Of a stretch of DNA of 64,000 nt, positions 16,017 through 24,306 are shown piece after piece. Each line of letters starts with the position of its first letter. The first letter of the stretch is position 1. The notes below the pieces were generated by a model. The model was not told where the DNA came from, did not search any database, and saw only the letters and a program-made list of their open reading frames with translations. The position numbers were made by a program, and so were the translations under genes. The DNA is from JAUVRX01 sp049664225 (lineage in GTDB: Bacteria; Acidobacteriota; Thermoanaerobaculia; Multivoradales; JAHEKO01), in assembly GCA_049664225.1 (NCBI GenBank), contig JBATEX010000205.1:6523-70522 (forward strand), read 5' to 3'.

Positions 16017-17930
16017 CTAGCTCAGGTAGGCCTCCAGGAGTTGGCCGGCGATGGACATGAAGTCCCGCTCTGTGACGATTCCTATCAGCCGCGTCCTCTT
16101 GTCGACGACTGGCAGGCAACTGACCCTGCGGTCCCGCATCAGCCGTATGGCATCGAGAGTAGACATCGTGGGGTCGGCCGTCACCAGGTCGGTGGTCATG
16201 ATCTCACTGACGGGAACCGGACGTTGTTCCTTGCCGGCTGCATTGTCGGCAAGTAGCCGCAGCAGCGAGCGGTGTGTGACCAGGCCCACGAGCCGGTGGA
16301 GGTTGTCCTCGACCGGTACGTGTCGGATGTGATGCCAATTCATGACGCAGGCCACGATGTCCACCAGTTCGTCTTGATTGACCGTGAACAGGTCGGTCGT
16401 CATCAACTGGCCGACTCGCTGGTGATGCTTCTTGCCGTCGCCGGCCTCCTCGAGTGAGGCCAGCTCCCAGGTATGTACGGGTTGCTCGGAGAGTTGTCGG
16501 CTGACCGTGGCTGCCACGATGGCTGTCAGGCATTCGGCCTGCGATCCGTCGCACTTCATGGCGTCGTAGGAGTCCACCTGCCATTGAGATCCCGTGCGCA
16601 GGCTGCGAACTCTCTCCTCGATGACACCCAGGTATCGATCGATATCGGACGAGTCGGTGTCGAGATCCTGCAGACCCTGCCGAGCCACGGGAAGTAGATC
16701 CACCAGAAGTAGCTGCTGGGCCGGGATGTTCCCTCTCTCGGGCCAGCTCAAGTGGGCGCCCAGGCCCAGTCGAGCGGCGGCGACGAAGTTCTCACGGGCC
16801 ACGTCGAATTCCATCACCGAGGTGACGTCTGGAAAGAGACTGGAAACTCCGTTCAGCAAACCGAACCAGAAAGTGGCGTTGGCGACTTCGTCGAGGGGCG
16901 ACGGACCGGCGGGAAGAATCCGATTCTCGATACGAAGATGAGCCTTGCCGTGCGAAATACCGTAGCAGGGCCGATTCCACCGGTAGATCGTGCCGTTGTG
17001 CAGGCGAAGCGCTTGCAGCCGAGGCGCCCTCCCGTTCTCCATGACCTCGAATGGGTCCTCGTCCACCTCCGTGCTCATGATGACCCGAAAGCGGGAGATG
17101 TCCTCCTTGTAGATCTCGACAACCGACTCGTCCACCCACCGCCGGCCGAAGCTCACGCGCGGGCTCTGCATCCTGAGGTGTCCAGCCGGGGAGCGCGTGT
17201 CGATGGACTGCTGAAACAGTGCGATCCGGGTCTCCCGCCAGAGCTGCCTTCCGAACAGCATGGGCGAGTTTGTAGCGGCCGCCAGCACTGGAGCGGCCAC
17301 TGCCTGAGCGACGTTGTAGAGACGGGCGAAATTCTCAGGCTTTACCTGGAAGTGCACCTGGAAGCTGGTGTTGCAGGACTCGAGCATGACGTTGTCATGC
17401 GTGACGTTGATCTCATCACGGCCCTTGATGTGCAGGTGGTAGCGCTCGCCTCGCAGTCGATTCATCGCCTCGTTGAGGGCGAAGTATCGCGGCCGTGGCG
17501 TCATGTTCTCGAGGTTGAGATCCGCCTTGTCCAGAGTCGGGAGAATGCCGCACAGGACTACTTGCGTATCCAGTTCCTCTGCCGCCATACGGGCCTTGTG
17601 CAGCAGGACCGTGAGTTGGCGCTCCATCTCTCGGAGAGAGGTTCCCCCCAGAGTGATCGCGTCGAGGTTGCATTCCAGATTGAAGCGCCCGAGCTCCGTG
17701 GTGAAGTGGGGGTCGTCGATGCGCTCGAGAAGCTCCGGGGCGACCAGGGCCGGTCGCCAGTCCCGATCGACCAGGAACATCTCCTGCTCGGCCCCGATGC
17801 GTCGCACCTTGGTCTCGAAGAGACCTTCGGCGAGCATCGTCTCGAGCGCCCGGAGGTCTGTCAGCAGCTTGCGACTGAACAGCCTGAGCTGCTCGGCGTC
17901 GAGTTGACTTTTGACTTGCTGCTCGCCCAT
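16017..17930 (-). CDS. GCS2-family carboxylate-amine ligase with C-terminal tandem CBS domains
   Basis: The product is 637 residues from ATG 17930; a longer frame from 18089 adds a poor leader. Residues about 40-470 match the glutamate-cysteine ligase family 2 (YbdK/GCS2) fold: RRIGAEQEMFLVD, TTELGRFNLECNLD, NVMLESCNTSFQVHFQV, and RIENRILPAGPSPLDEVAN. The last 130 residues hold two CBS motifs (VGQLMTTDLFTVNQDELVD and VSEIMTTDLVTADPTMSTLD), which bind adenine nucleotides. The enzyme would ligate an amino acid to a carboxylate, with the CBS pair as an energy sensor. The true substrate cannot be read from sequence. Confidence 0.85.
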   Translation of the reverse strand: MGEQQVKSQLDAEQLRLFSRKLLTDLRALETMLAEGLFETKVRRIGAEQEMFLVDRDWRPALVAPELLERIDDPHFTTELGRFNLECNLDAITLGGTSLREMERQLTVLLHKARMAAEELDTQVVLCGILPTLDKADLNLENMTPRPRYFALNEAMNRLRGERYHLHIKGRDEINVTHDNVMLESCNTSFQVHFQVKPENFARLYNVAQAVAAPVLAAATNSPMLFGRQLWRETRIALFQQSIDTRSPAGHLRMQSPRVSFGRRWVDESVVEIYKEDISRFRVIMSTEVDEDPFEVMENGRAPRLQALRLHNGTIYRWNRPCYGISHGKAHLRIENRILPAGPSPLDEVANATFWFGLLNGVSSLFPDVTSVMEFDVARENFVAAARLGLGAHLSWPERGNIPAQQLLLVDLLPVARQGLQDLDTDSSDIDRYLGVIEERVRSLRTGSQWQVDSYDAMKCDGSQAECLTAIVAATVSRQLSEQPVHTWELASLEEAGDGKKHHQRVGQLMTTDLFTVNQDELVDIVACVMNWHHIRHVPVEDNLHRLVGLVTHRSLLRLLADNAAGKEQRPVPVSEIMTTDLVTADPTMSTLDAIRLMRDRRVSCLPVVDKRTRLIGIVTERDFMSIAGQLLEAYLS

Positions 17931-18126
17931 CGCAATTGGCCCCTGCTTGCCCGTCGCAGGCGCAGATAGAGGGCTAACTCCGGCTGGCGGGCTGCTGCGG
18001 AGGTCGGAACCTCGACTGATCGATTGCTTGGCGATTCTACGCCGACGGGGCACCACCGGCAAATGCGATGGCGCCCCGTGAGCGCACAAACAGTAGCGGC
18101 CAGAGGATCCTGGCCGGGATTCGAGG

Positions 18127-19566
18127 TCAGGCCGCGGCGATCAGGCTCTTGACCTCGCTGACGATCTCCTGCAGGACCTTCTTGGCATCGCCGAAGACCA
18201 TCATGTTGTTGTCGTACTCGAACAGCTCGTTCTTGATGCCAGCGAAACCTGGACTCAAGGAGCGCTTGATCATCATGACCGTTTGCGCCTCCCAGACCTG
18301 CAGAACCGGCATGCCGGCGATCGGACTCGACGGGTCCTTCTCGGCAGCGGGATTCACCACGTCGTTGGCACCGACAACGAGCACGGCGTCGGTCGTCTTG
18401 AACTCCGGGTTGATCGTGTCCATCTCGATCAACTGCTCATAGGGCACGTCGGCCTCGGCCAGCAGCACGTTCATGTGACCGGGCATTCGTCCCGCAACAG
18501 GATGAATGGCGTAGGAAACTTTGACCCCACGCTTTTGCAGCAGATCCGCGAGCTCCTTGACGGTGTGCTGCGCCTGGGCCACGGCGAGACCGTAGCCCGG
18601 TACGATGACCAGTGACTCGACCGTCTCCAGCACCATGGCGGCCTCTTCGGGACTGTAGGAGCGAACGGTGCCGTATTCACCTGCATCCGCCGAGCCACCC
18701 TCCTGACCGAAGCCGGAGAACAAGACATTGCTCAGCGTCCTGTTCATGGCGACGCACATGATCTGCGTCAGGATCATGCCGGAGGCTCCGACCAGAGCGC
18801 CGCTGATGATGAGCACGTTGTTGCTCAGCACGAAGCCGGTCATGGCGGCAGCGAGGCCGGAGAGCGAGTTCAGAAAGGAGATGATCACCGGCATGTCGGC
18901 GCCACCGATGGGAATCACCATCAGCACGCCCAGGATGAGGCTGATGATGGTGGCTACGAGAGCACCCGTGATCATGCTGGAGGGCTCAGTGCTGAAGAAC
19001 CCGATGTAGATTCCAGCTGCCAAGCAGCCCAGGAAGAACAGGCTGTTGATCACGTGTCGGGCCGGTAGCAGCGTCGGCTGTCCGCCGATCTTGCCACTCA
19101 ATTTCAGAAAAGCCACAAAGCTGCCGGACAGGGTAATCGAGCCAATGAGGATCGACAGGAAAGCGGTGATGGCAGATGCGCCACCCAGAGCTTCGGCAGC
19201 CGATCCCGCGTAGGCAGGCTCGACGAGCTCTTTCCAGACGATGGAAAGCGCCACCAGAGCCGACGCACCGCCGCCGAAACCGTTGAATAGCGCGACCATC
19301 TCGGGCATCGCCGTCATCTCGACCTTGATTGCTGCAATGGCGCCTATCAGCCCGCCGACAATCAGTCCGGCGATGATCCACTGGTAGTCCACCATGCCGA
19401 GGTCCAGCAAGGTCGTCACTATGGCGATGAGCATCGCCAAGGCCGCAAGAGCGTTGCCTCGGCGAGCGGATCGCACCCGCGTCAGGCCCTTCAATCCGAA
19501 GATGAAGAGCACCGCTGAGAGCAGGTAGAGAACAGGGACAATGATGTTGCTCAGTGCGTCGTTCAT
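18127..19566 (-). CDS. pntB: NAD(P) transhydrogenase subunit beta
   Basis: The product is 479 residues, normal for PntB. The N-terminal 280 residues hold about nine membrane spans (GLIVGGLIGAIAAIKVEMTA, FNGFGGGASALVAL), forming the proton channel. The C-terminal domain binds NADP(H): VIVPGYGLAVAQAQHTVKEL, KVSYAIHPVAGRMPGHMNVL and VLVVGANDVVNPAA. The enzyme uses the proton gradient to reduce NADP with NADH. Its start overlaps the pntA2 stop by 4 bp (ATGA). Confidence 0.96.
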   Translation of the reverse strand: MNDALSNIIVPVLYLLSAVLFIFGLKGLTRVRSARRGNALAALAMLIAIVTTLLDLGMVDYQWIIAGLIVGGLIGAIAAIKVEMTAMPEMVALFNGFGGGASALVALSIVWKELVEPAYAGSAAEALGGASAITAFLSILIGSITLSGSFVAFLKLSGKIGGQPTLLPARHVINSLFFLGCLAAGIYIGFFSTEPSSMITGALVATIISLILGVLMVIPIGGADMPVIISFLNSLSGLAAAMTGFVLSNNVLIISGALVGASGMILTQIMCVAMNRTLSNVLFSGFGQEGGSADAGEYGTVRSYSPEEAAMVLETVESLVIVPGYGLAVAQAQHTVKELADLLQKRGVKVSYAIHPVAGRMPGHMNVLLAEADVPYEQLIEMDTINPEFKTTDAVLVVGANDVVNPAAEKDPSSPIAGMPVLQVWEAQTVMMIKRSLSPGFAGIKNELFEYDNNMMVFGDAKKVLQEIVSEVKSLIAAA

Positions 19567-19856
19567 GACTTGGCCTTCTTCTTGCCGAACATACCCAGCA
19601 TGCGATCGGTGACGAGGAAGCCGCCCACCACGTTGATGGTGGCGAAGACAATCGCCACGAAGGCGAGAACGCTGCTCATCACGAGCTCCCCGCTACTTGC
19701 AGCGGCCAGGGAGCCGACCAAGGTGATGCCGGATATGGCGTTGGCTCCCGACATCAGGGGTGTGTGCAGCGTCGGTGGGATCTTCGTGATGATCTCGAAA
19801 CCCACGAAGCACGCCAGAACAAAGACATAGATTCCTACAAGAAGGGGTCCCATCAT
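19563..19856 (-). CDS. pntA2: NAD(P) transhydrogenase subunit alpha 2 (membrane part)
   Basis: The product is 97 residues with three membrane spans and the conserved core FVGFEIITKIPPTLHTPLMS and ANAISGITLVGS. It is the membrane-anchor half of the alpha subunit, made separately as in split-alpha transhydrogenases. It overlaps both neighbours by 4 bp, so the three subunits are translationally coupled. Confidence 0.96.
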   Translation of the reverse strand: MMGPLLVGIYVFVLACFVGFEIITKIPPTLHTPLMSGANAISGITLVGSLAAASSGELVMSSVLAFVAIVFATINVVGGFLVTDRMLGMFGKKKAKS

Positions 19857-20995
19857 GACTGTTCTCCTCGCAGCTTTTCAGCCGTAGGCGCATGGGCTAT
19901 CTCGCCCGCGTGCGTCAGCAGGCTACCAGCCACGACCTCGTCCTCCAGATCGATCTGGATCTTTGCGTCCTTCATCATGCCCTGTAGTAGAGCCAGTACA
20001 TTGCGAGCGTAGACCATGCTCGCGTCGTGAGACATGCTGGCAGCGAGGTTGACGGGGCCGAGAATCAGCACGCCGTTGTGCTCGACCTCTTCGCCGGCCC
20101 GTGAGAGCTCGCAGTTGCCCCCTTGCTCGGCCGCCAGATCGACGACCACCGCGCCGGGCCGCATGGCGTTGACCATGTCGAGTGTCAGCAGTCGCGGAGC
20201 CTGCTTGCCGGGCACCTGTGCCGTGGTGATGACCACATCGGCCGCACCGACATGCTCGGTGAGGATCTCTCTTTGTCGACGCAGAAAGTCCTCTCCCATT
20301 TCCTTTGCATAGCCACCTGAGCCCTCTCCGGATTCCTCGAAGGGCAGATCGATGAACCGCCCGCCCAACGACTCGACCTGTTCCTTGACCTCGGCGCGAA
20401 TGTCGGAGACCTCTACGATCGCCCCCAGGCGCTTGGCTGTAGCCACGGCCTGGAGACCGGCGACGCCTGCCCCCATGATCACGACCCTGGCCGGGGGGAT
20501 GGTTCCGGCGGCCGTCATCAGCAACGGGAAGTAGCGAGACAGTCGGCTGGCGGCCAGAACGACGGCCTTGTAACCGGCGATGTTGGCCTGGGACGAGAGG
20601 GCGTCCATGGATTGAGCGCGTGTGATTCGCGGCACCAGTTCCATGGCCAGGGACGTGATGCGGCCGGCCGCCAGCTTTTGCACCATCTCCGGTTCGCGAT
20701 AGGGATCGAGGAGCCCGATGACGATGGCTTCCGGCTTCAGAGCCTCGATCTCGTCGACCTCTGGCGGAGCGACCTTGAGCACGACGTCGGCCTCGGCCCA
20801 GGCTGACGCTCCGCCTGTGACGATCGTGCCGCCTACTTCCTCGTAGGCCGTATCCGGGAGGTACGAATCCTCTCCGGCGCCGGCCTCGATCCGGAGATCG
20901 AAGCCGTCCTTGATGAGTCGTTTGACTGTCTCGGGTGTTGCTGCCACGCGAGACTCACCCGCGCGTCTCTCTTTCGGAATCAGAATTTTCACCAT
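19853..20995 (-). CDS. pntA: NAD(P) transhydrogenase subunit alpha 1 (NAD-binding)
   Basis: The product is 380 residues from ATG 20995 (MVKILIPKERRAGESRVAAT); the longer frame from 21070 has an unlikely leader. It has an alanine dehydrogenase/PNT fold with ITRAQSMDALSSQANIAGYK, a dinucleotide loop VVIMGAGVAGLQAVATAKRLGA and TAQVPGKQAPRLL. It is the soluble NAD(H)-binding domain. No transmembrane tail is present because that lies in pntA2. It is the first gene of a three-gene operon, divergent from the DCC gene. Confidence 0.94.
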   Translation of the reverse strand: MVKILIPKERRAGESRVAATPETVKRLIKDGFDLRIEAGAGEDSYLPDTAYEEVGGTIVTGGASAWAEADVVLKVAPPEVDEIEALKPEAIVIGLLDPYREPEMVQKLAAGRITSLAMELVPRITRAQSMDALSSQANIAGYKAVVLAASRLSRYFPLLMTAAGTIPPARVVIMGAGVAGLQAVATAKRLGAIVEVSDIRAEVKEQVESLGGRFIDLPFEESGEGSGGYAKEMGEDFLRRQREILTEHVGAADVVITTAQVPGKQAPRLLTLDMVNAMRPGAVVVDLAAEQGGNCELSRAGEEVEHNGVLILGPVNLAASMSHDASMVYARNVLALLQGMMKDAKIQIDLEDEVVAGSLLTHAGEIAHAPTAEKLRGEQS

Positions 20996-21189
20996 TTTCC
21001 CAGGGGGTTGTCGGTCGTTCGACCGGAGTGGAAGATGAAGCACCCGCCGCCACCCGAAATCCTCTTCCAACCGCTGTCACATGTCAAGGGCTGAGCATCG
21101 GCAATTGGGGCGGGGATCTGGGATGCTCCACGGCTCCGGAACGGCAGTGGGACTTGGCTGCCCTTGTGTCGAGTTATCCTTTCAATGAC

Positions 21190-21600
21190 ATGACGGCAGA
21201 ACCCGAGATGATCTTCTTCGATGGCGACTGTGGCCTGTGCCATCGTGCCGTTCGCTTCATTGTTCGCCATGATCGGAAGGGGCGGTTTCGCTTTGCTCCG
21301 CTGCGGGGGGAGACCTTCCTCAGCCAGGTTCCTGAAGTAGTGCGAAGTCGCTTGCCTGACACCCTGGTGGTCTCAGCCGGCGACGGCCGGTTCCTACTGC
21401 GCTCGGATGGCGTCCTCTATGCCCTCGAAATTCTCGGTGGGCCTTGGAAGGCACTCGCTAGGGTGGGGGGCTGGCTGCCGCGTCGCTTCAGGGATTCTCT
21501 CTACGATGCCATCGCCGCTCGGCGGGCGAGCCTCTTTAGGAGACCCATTCAGGGCTGCCCGGTGGCGGAACCGGAGCTGCGCCGCCGATTCGACCCGTAA
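21190..21600 (+). CDS. DCC-family (DUF393) thiol-disulfide oxidoreductase-like protein
   Basis: The product is 136 residues from ATG 21190. It opens with the family signature IFFDGDCGLCHRAVRFIVRH (CxxC pair) followed by RFRFAPLRG and DTLVVSAGDGRFLLRSDGVL. The family has a thioredoxin-like fold whose substrate is usually unknown. An upstream in-frame extension to 20935 runs through the pntA promoter region and is rejected. It ends 31 bp before tmk. Confidence 0.88.
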   Translation: MTAEPEMIFFDGDCGLCHRAVRFIVRHDRKGRFRFAPLRGETFLSQVPEVVRSRLPDTLVVSAGDGRFLLRSDGVLYALEILGGPWKALARVGGWLPRRFRDSLYDAIAARRASLFRRPIQGCPVAEPELRRRFDP

Positions 21601-21631
21601 TCCCTCCTGAGTACATGGTAGTTTTGTCTCC

Positions 21632-22279
21632 ATGACGGCTCTCTTCATCACGTTCGAAGGGCTCGACGGGAGTGGCAAATCGACTCACCTCAGAGAGGCG
21701 TTTCGCTGGTTGGAAGACAACGATGTCGAGTGCCAGGTAGCCCAGGAGCCTGGCGGCACGCCATTGGGCGAGGCGATACGCGAGATGTTTCTCGATCCCC
21801 GCTGGGGAGAGATCGACGGCACGGTCGAGGCCCTATTGGTCTTTGCGAGTCGCCGTCAGCATCTACTGGAAGTCATCGAGCCGGCCCTGGCCGAGGGGCG
21901 GCACGTGATCTGTGACCGATTCACAGACTCGACGTTCGCCTATCAGGGGTACGGGCGAGGGGTGCCGATCTCGATTCTCCGAGAGGTAGACCGATTGGCT
22001 ACTGGTGGTCGGGTTCCCGACCGGACATTGCTGTTCGACTTGCCTGCCGAAGTGGCTCGGCATCGAGGCCACTCCGAAGCTCGCCGTGAGAGTGAAGAAG
22101 GAGTCACCCGCCTCGATGCAGAAGCGCTCGAGTTCTACGGCAAGGTTCGCCAGGGGTACCTCGAATTGGCCCAGGAGTTTTCCGACCGGTTCGTGGTAAT
22201 CGGCTCTGCGGGAACATTCGAAAGCACTCAGGAGCAGGTGAGGTCGGTGCTCAGCGAGATTTTCAGGCTCGAGAAATGA
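21632..22279 (+). CDS. tmk: Thymidylate kinase
   Basis: The product is 215 residues. It phosphorylates dTMP to dTDP in the cytoplasm. Visible are P-loop FEGLDGSGKSTH, the DR(F/Y) motif VICDRFTDSTFAYQGYGRG, and DRTLLFDLP. Its stop overlaps the start of holB by 4 bp (ATGA), the usual tmk-holB pairing. Confidence 0.95.
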   Translation: MTALFITFEGLDGSGKSTHLREAFRWLEDNDVECQVAQEPGGTPLGEAIREMFLDPRWGEIDGTVEALLVFASRRQHLLEVIEPALAEGRHVICDRFTDSTFAYQGYGRGVPISILREVDRLATGGRVPDRTLLFDLPAEVARHRGHSEARRESEEGVTRLDAEALEFYGKVRQGYLELAQEFSDRFVVIGSAGTFESTQEQVRSVLSEIFRLEK

Positions 22280-23160
22280 ACTTGGAAGCGACCGAAGAAC
22301 TGGCCCGGCTGGGCCACCTCTATCCTGCTGTCATTCTTCACGGACGGAAGGCGGAGGACCGGCAGGCAGCCGCCCTTCGCCTGGCGCGGACCCTGCTTTG
22401 TGAGGCGGAGCGATCGGCGCGGCCTTGTGGAAGCTGCAAGCATTGCTCGAGGATTGTCTGGCCGAGTGCCAAGAGCGATGCCTTCCATGCGGATTTTCGA
22501 GTCCTCGAGAGGGACTTGAAGACCTCAACCTCGGTCGCTGCGACCAAAGCCTTCCTCCAGGATGCACAGGTAGCACCCTTCGAGGCGCGAGGTCAGGTCT
22601 TCGTGCTAGCCAGCGCCGAGAGCCTGACGGGAGAGGCGGCCAATGCCCTTCTCAAGACGCTCGAGGAGCCGCACATCTCGGCGCCGCGGCACTTTCTACT
22701 CCTCAGCCCATCGCAATTCGATCTCCTGGCGACGGTCCGCAGCCGCTCGCTGGCCGTCTTTCTGGGCGTGAGTGAGGCCGAGTTCACCGAGGAGATGGAA
22801 GGTCTGGCTGAGAGCTTCGCTGTCTGTGTCCGGGGTTTCATGAGCTCGGGAAGCATCTTGCAGCTGCTGGCTGGTGCCGAGGTTCTGAGTCGTGTCAGCT
22901 CCTGGAAGGACCCGCGTGATGCCACTGCCTGGTCACAAGCGGCGGCAATCGTGCGCCGTTGCTGCGACCTGGTCGAGAGCCGAGGCAGCCGAGGCTTGTT
23001 GAACCTGGCCGAACAGATGCTCGGTGGATGGCAGTCACGGGTGCGAGGAATCCAGGCCCAGAGGATACTCGAGGCAATGGTGGTAGAAGGACTGGCACCG
23101 TTGGCACCCAAGGGCGAGACTCGAGATACCAGGCTTGTCCCATCTGTCAATGGCGGATAA
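22276..23160 (+). CDS. holB: DNA polymerase III delta-prime-like subunit
   Basis: The product is 294 residues. It has an AAA+ clamp-loader fold with a degenerate P-loop (HGRKAEDRQAAALRLARTLL), as expected for the non-hydrolysing delta-prime subunit, plus a zinc module CGSCKHC, QVFVLASAESLTGEAANALL, LKTLEEP and SPSQFDLLATVRSRS. It acts in loading the sliding clamp. The C-terminal third is little conserved. It is coupled to tmk. Confidence 0.9.
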   Translation: MNLEATEELARLGHLYPAVILHGRKAEDRQAAALRLARTLLCEAERSARPCGSCKHCSRIVWPSAKSDAFHADFRVLERDLKTSTSVAATKAFLQDAQVAPFEARGQVFVLASAESLTGEAANALLKTLEEPHISAPRHFLLLSPSQFDLLATVRSRSLAVFLGVSEAEFTEEMEGLAESFAVCVRGFMSSGSILQLLAGAEVLSRVSSWKDPRDATAWSQAAAIVRRCCDLVESRGSRGLLNLAEQMLGGWQSRVRGIQAQRILEAMVVEGLAPLAPKGETRDTRLVPSVNGG

Positions 23161-23235
23161 GATGCCGCCTGTCGTGCGCAGCCGATAACTCGCCTGCATT
23201 CACATACTTACAGCCAATCTGAGGAGTCCATCGGC

Positions 23236-24306
23236 ATGGTCCAACTACAAATTCAATTGAGAGGCCTGGCCTTGGCTCTCTTGCTCGCGATTTGCTTCTT
23301 GTCTCAGGCTTGCACGGTCTCTGATTCGGTTGTCTACGCCGCCAAGGGAGAGCAGGGCGATGCGGACGTCATGGCGGTCGTGGGCGGCGGTGAGATCACC
23401 GAAGAAGAGGTGGCCGAGTTGGTGGCTGGGGAGCTTCTACGGGTCAATCGTGAGCGATACGAGATTCTGGAAAAGGGTCTCGACAACCTGGTCACGACGC
23501 GCCTGCTGGAGCTCGAGGCCGAGGCGAAGGGGATCTCCGTAGACGAGCTGCTGGCCGAAGCTGTGGAGTCGAAGGTGAAACCACCGTCACAGGAACAGAT
23601 CGATGCTTTCTACGAAGCCCGAAAGGGGCAGATTCAACAGCCCAAGGAAGCGGTGGAAGAGCGCATCGGCCAGTTCCTGACCCAGCAACAGCAGCAGACG
23701 GCGCTGGCCGAGTTCATTGTCGAGCTGAAGGCAAAGTACAGCTTCGAGAGCTTTCTGGAGCCTTTGAGAATCCCGGTAGAGGTTGCGGGGTTCCCAGCCC
23801 GCGGGCCGGAAAACGCTCCGGTAGTCATTGTCGAGTTCTCGGATTTCGAATGTCCCTACTGCTCTCGGGTGATCCCGACGCTCGAGCAGGTCGTCGAGAC
23901 CTACGGTGACCGGGTGCGACTCGTCTTTCGCCAGTTCCCATTGAACAACATCCATCCCAATGCCCAGAAGGCGGCCGAGGCCTCACTTTGCGCCAACGAT
24001 CAGGGGAAGTTCTGGGAGATGCACGATCTCATGTTCAAGGAGCAGAAGAGTTTGGAGCTCGAGCAGTTGAAGGAGAAGGCCGCCCGACTGGAGCTCGACG
24101 TCGAGGCTTTCAACGAGTGCATCGATTCCAGCAAGTACGCCGAGGCGGTCATGAGTGATCAGGAAGCCGGAAGCCAGGTAGGTGTCTCCGGCACGCCGGC
24201 TCTCTTCATCAACGGCCGTTTTCTCTCGGGCGCGCAGCCTTTCGAGCAGCTCGCTGCCGTTATCGATTCGGAGCTGGCGAGGCAGGAGCCCAAGTCCGAT
24301 TCCTGA
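23236..24306 (+). CDS. DsbA-like disulfide oxidoreductase lipoprotein with SurA-like N-terminal domain
   Basis: The product is 356 residues. A lipoprotein signal with LSQAC (Cys about 26) is followed by a helical region (about 45-160, GEITEEEVAELVAGELLRVN, then LEAEAKGISVDELLAEAVES) like the chaperone part of SurA/PrsA-type isomerases. A thioredoxin-4/DsbA domain follows with active site ECPYC and VSGTPALFINGR (cis-Pro). It probably oxidises or isomerises envelope proteins from a membrane anchor. The next gene begins at the very next base after its stop. Confidence 0.85.
   Translation: MVQLQIQLRGLALALLLAICFLSQACTVSDSVVYAAKGEQGDADVMAVVGGGEITEEEVAELVAGELLRVNRERYEILEKGLDNLVTTRLLELEAEAKGISVDELLAEAVESKVKPPSQEQIDAFYEARKGQIQQPKEAVEERIGQFLTQQQQQTALAEFIVELKAKYSFESFLEPLRIPVEVAGFPARGPENAPVVIVEFSDFECPYCSRVIPTLEQVVETYGDRVRLVFRQFPLNNIHPNAQKAAEASLCANDQGKFWEMHDLMFKEQKSLELEQLKEKAARLELDVEAFNECIDSSKYAEAVMSDQEAGSQVGVSGTPALFINGRFLSGAQPFEQLAAVIDSELARQEPKSDS

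Noticed and set aside
16752..17969. 405-codon plus-strand ORF antisense to the GCS2-CBS gene
   Set aside because: The opposite strand carries clear GCS2 motifs; this one carries none.
20935..21189. Upstream extension of the DCC protein
   Set aside because: Low-quality sequence overlapping the pntA start region; the family begins at the chosen ATG 21190.
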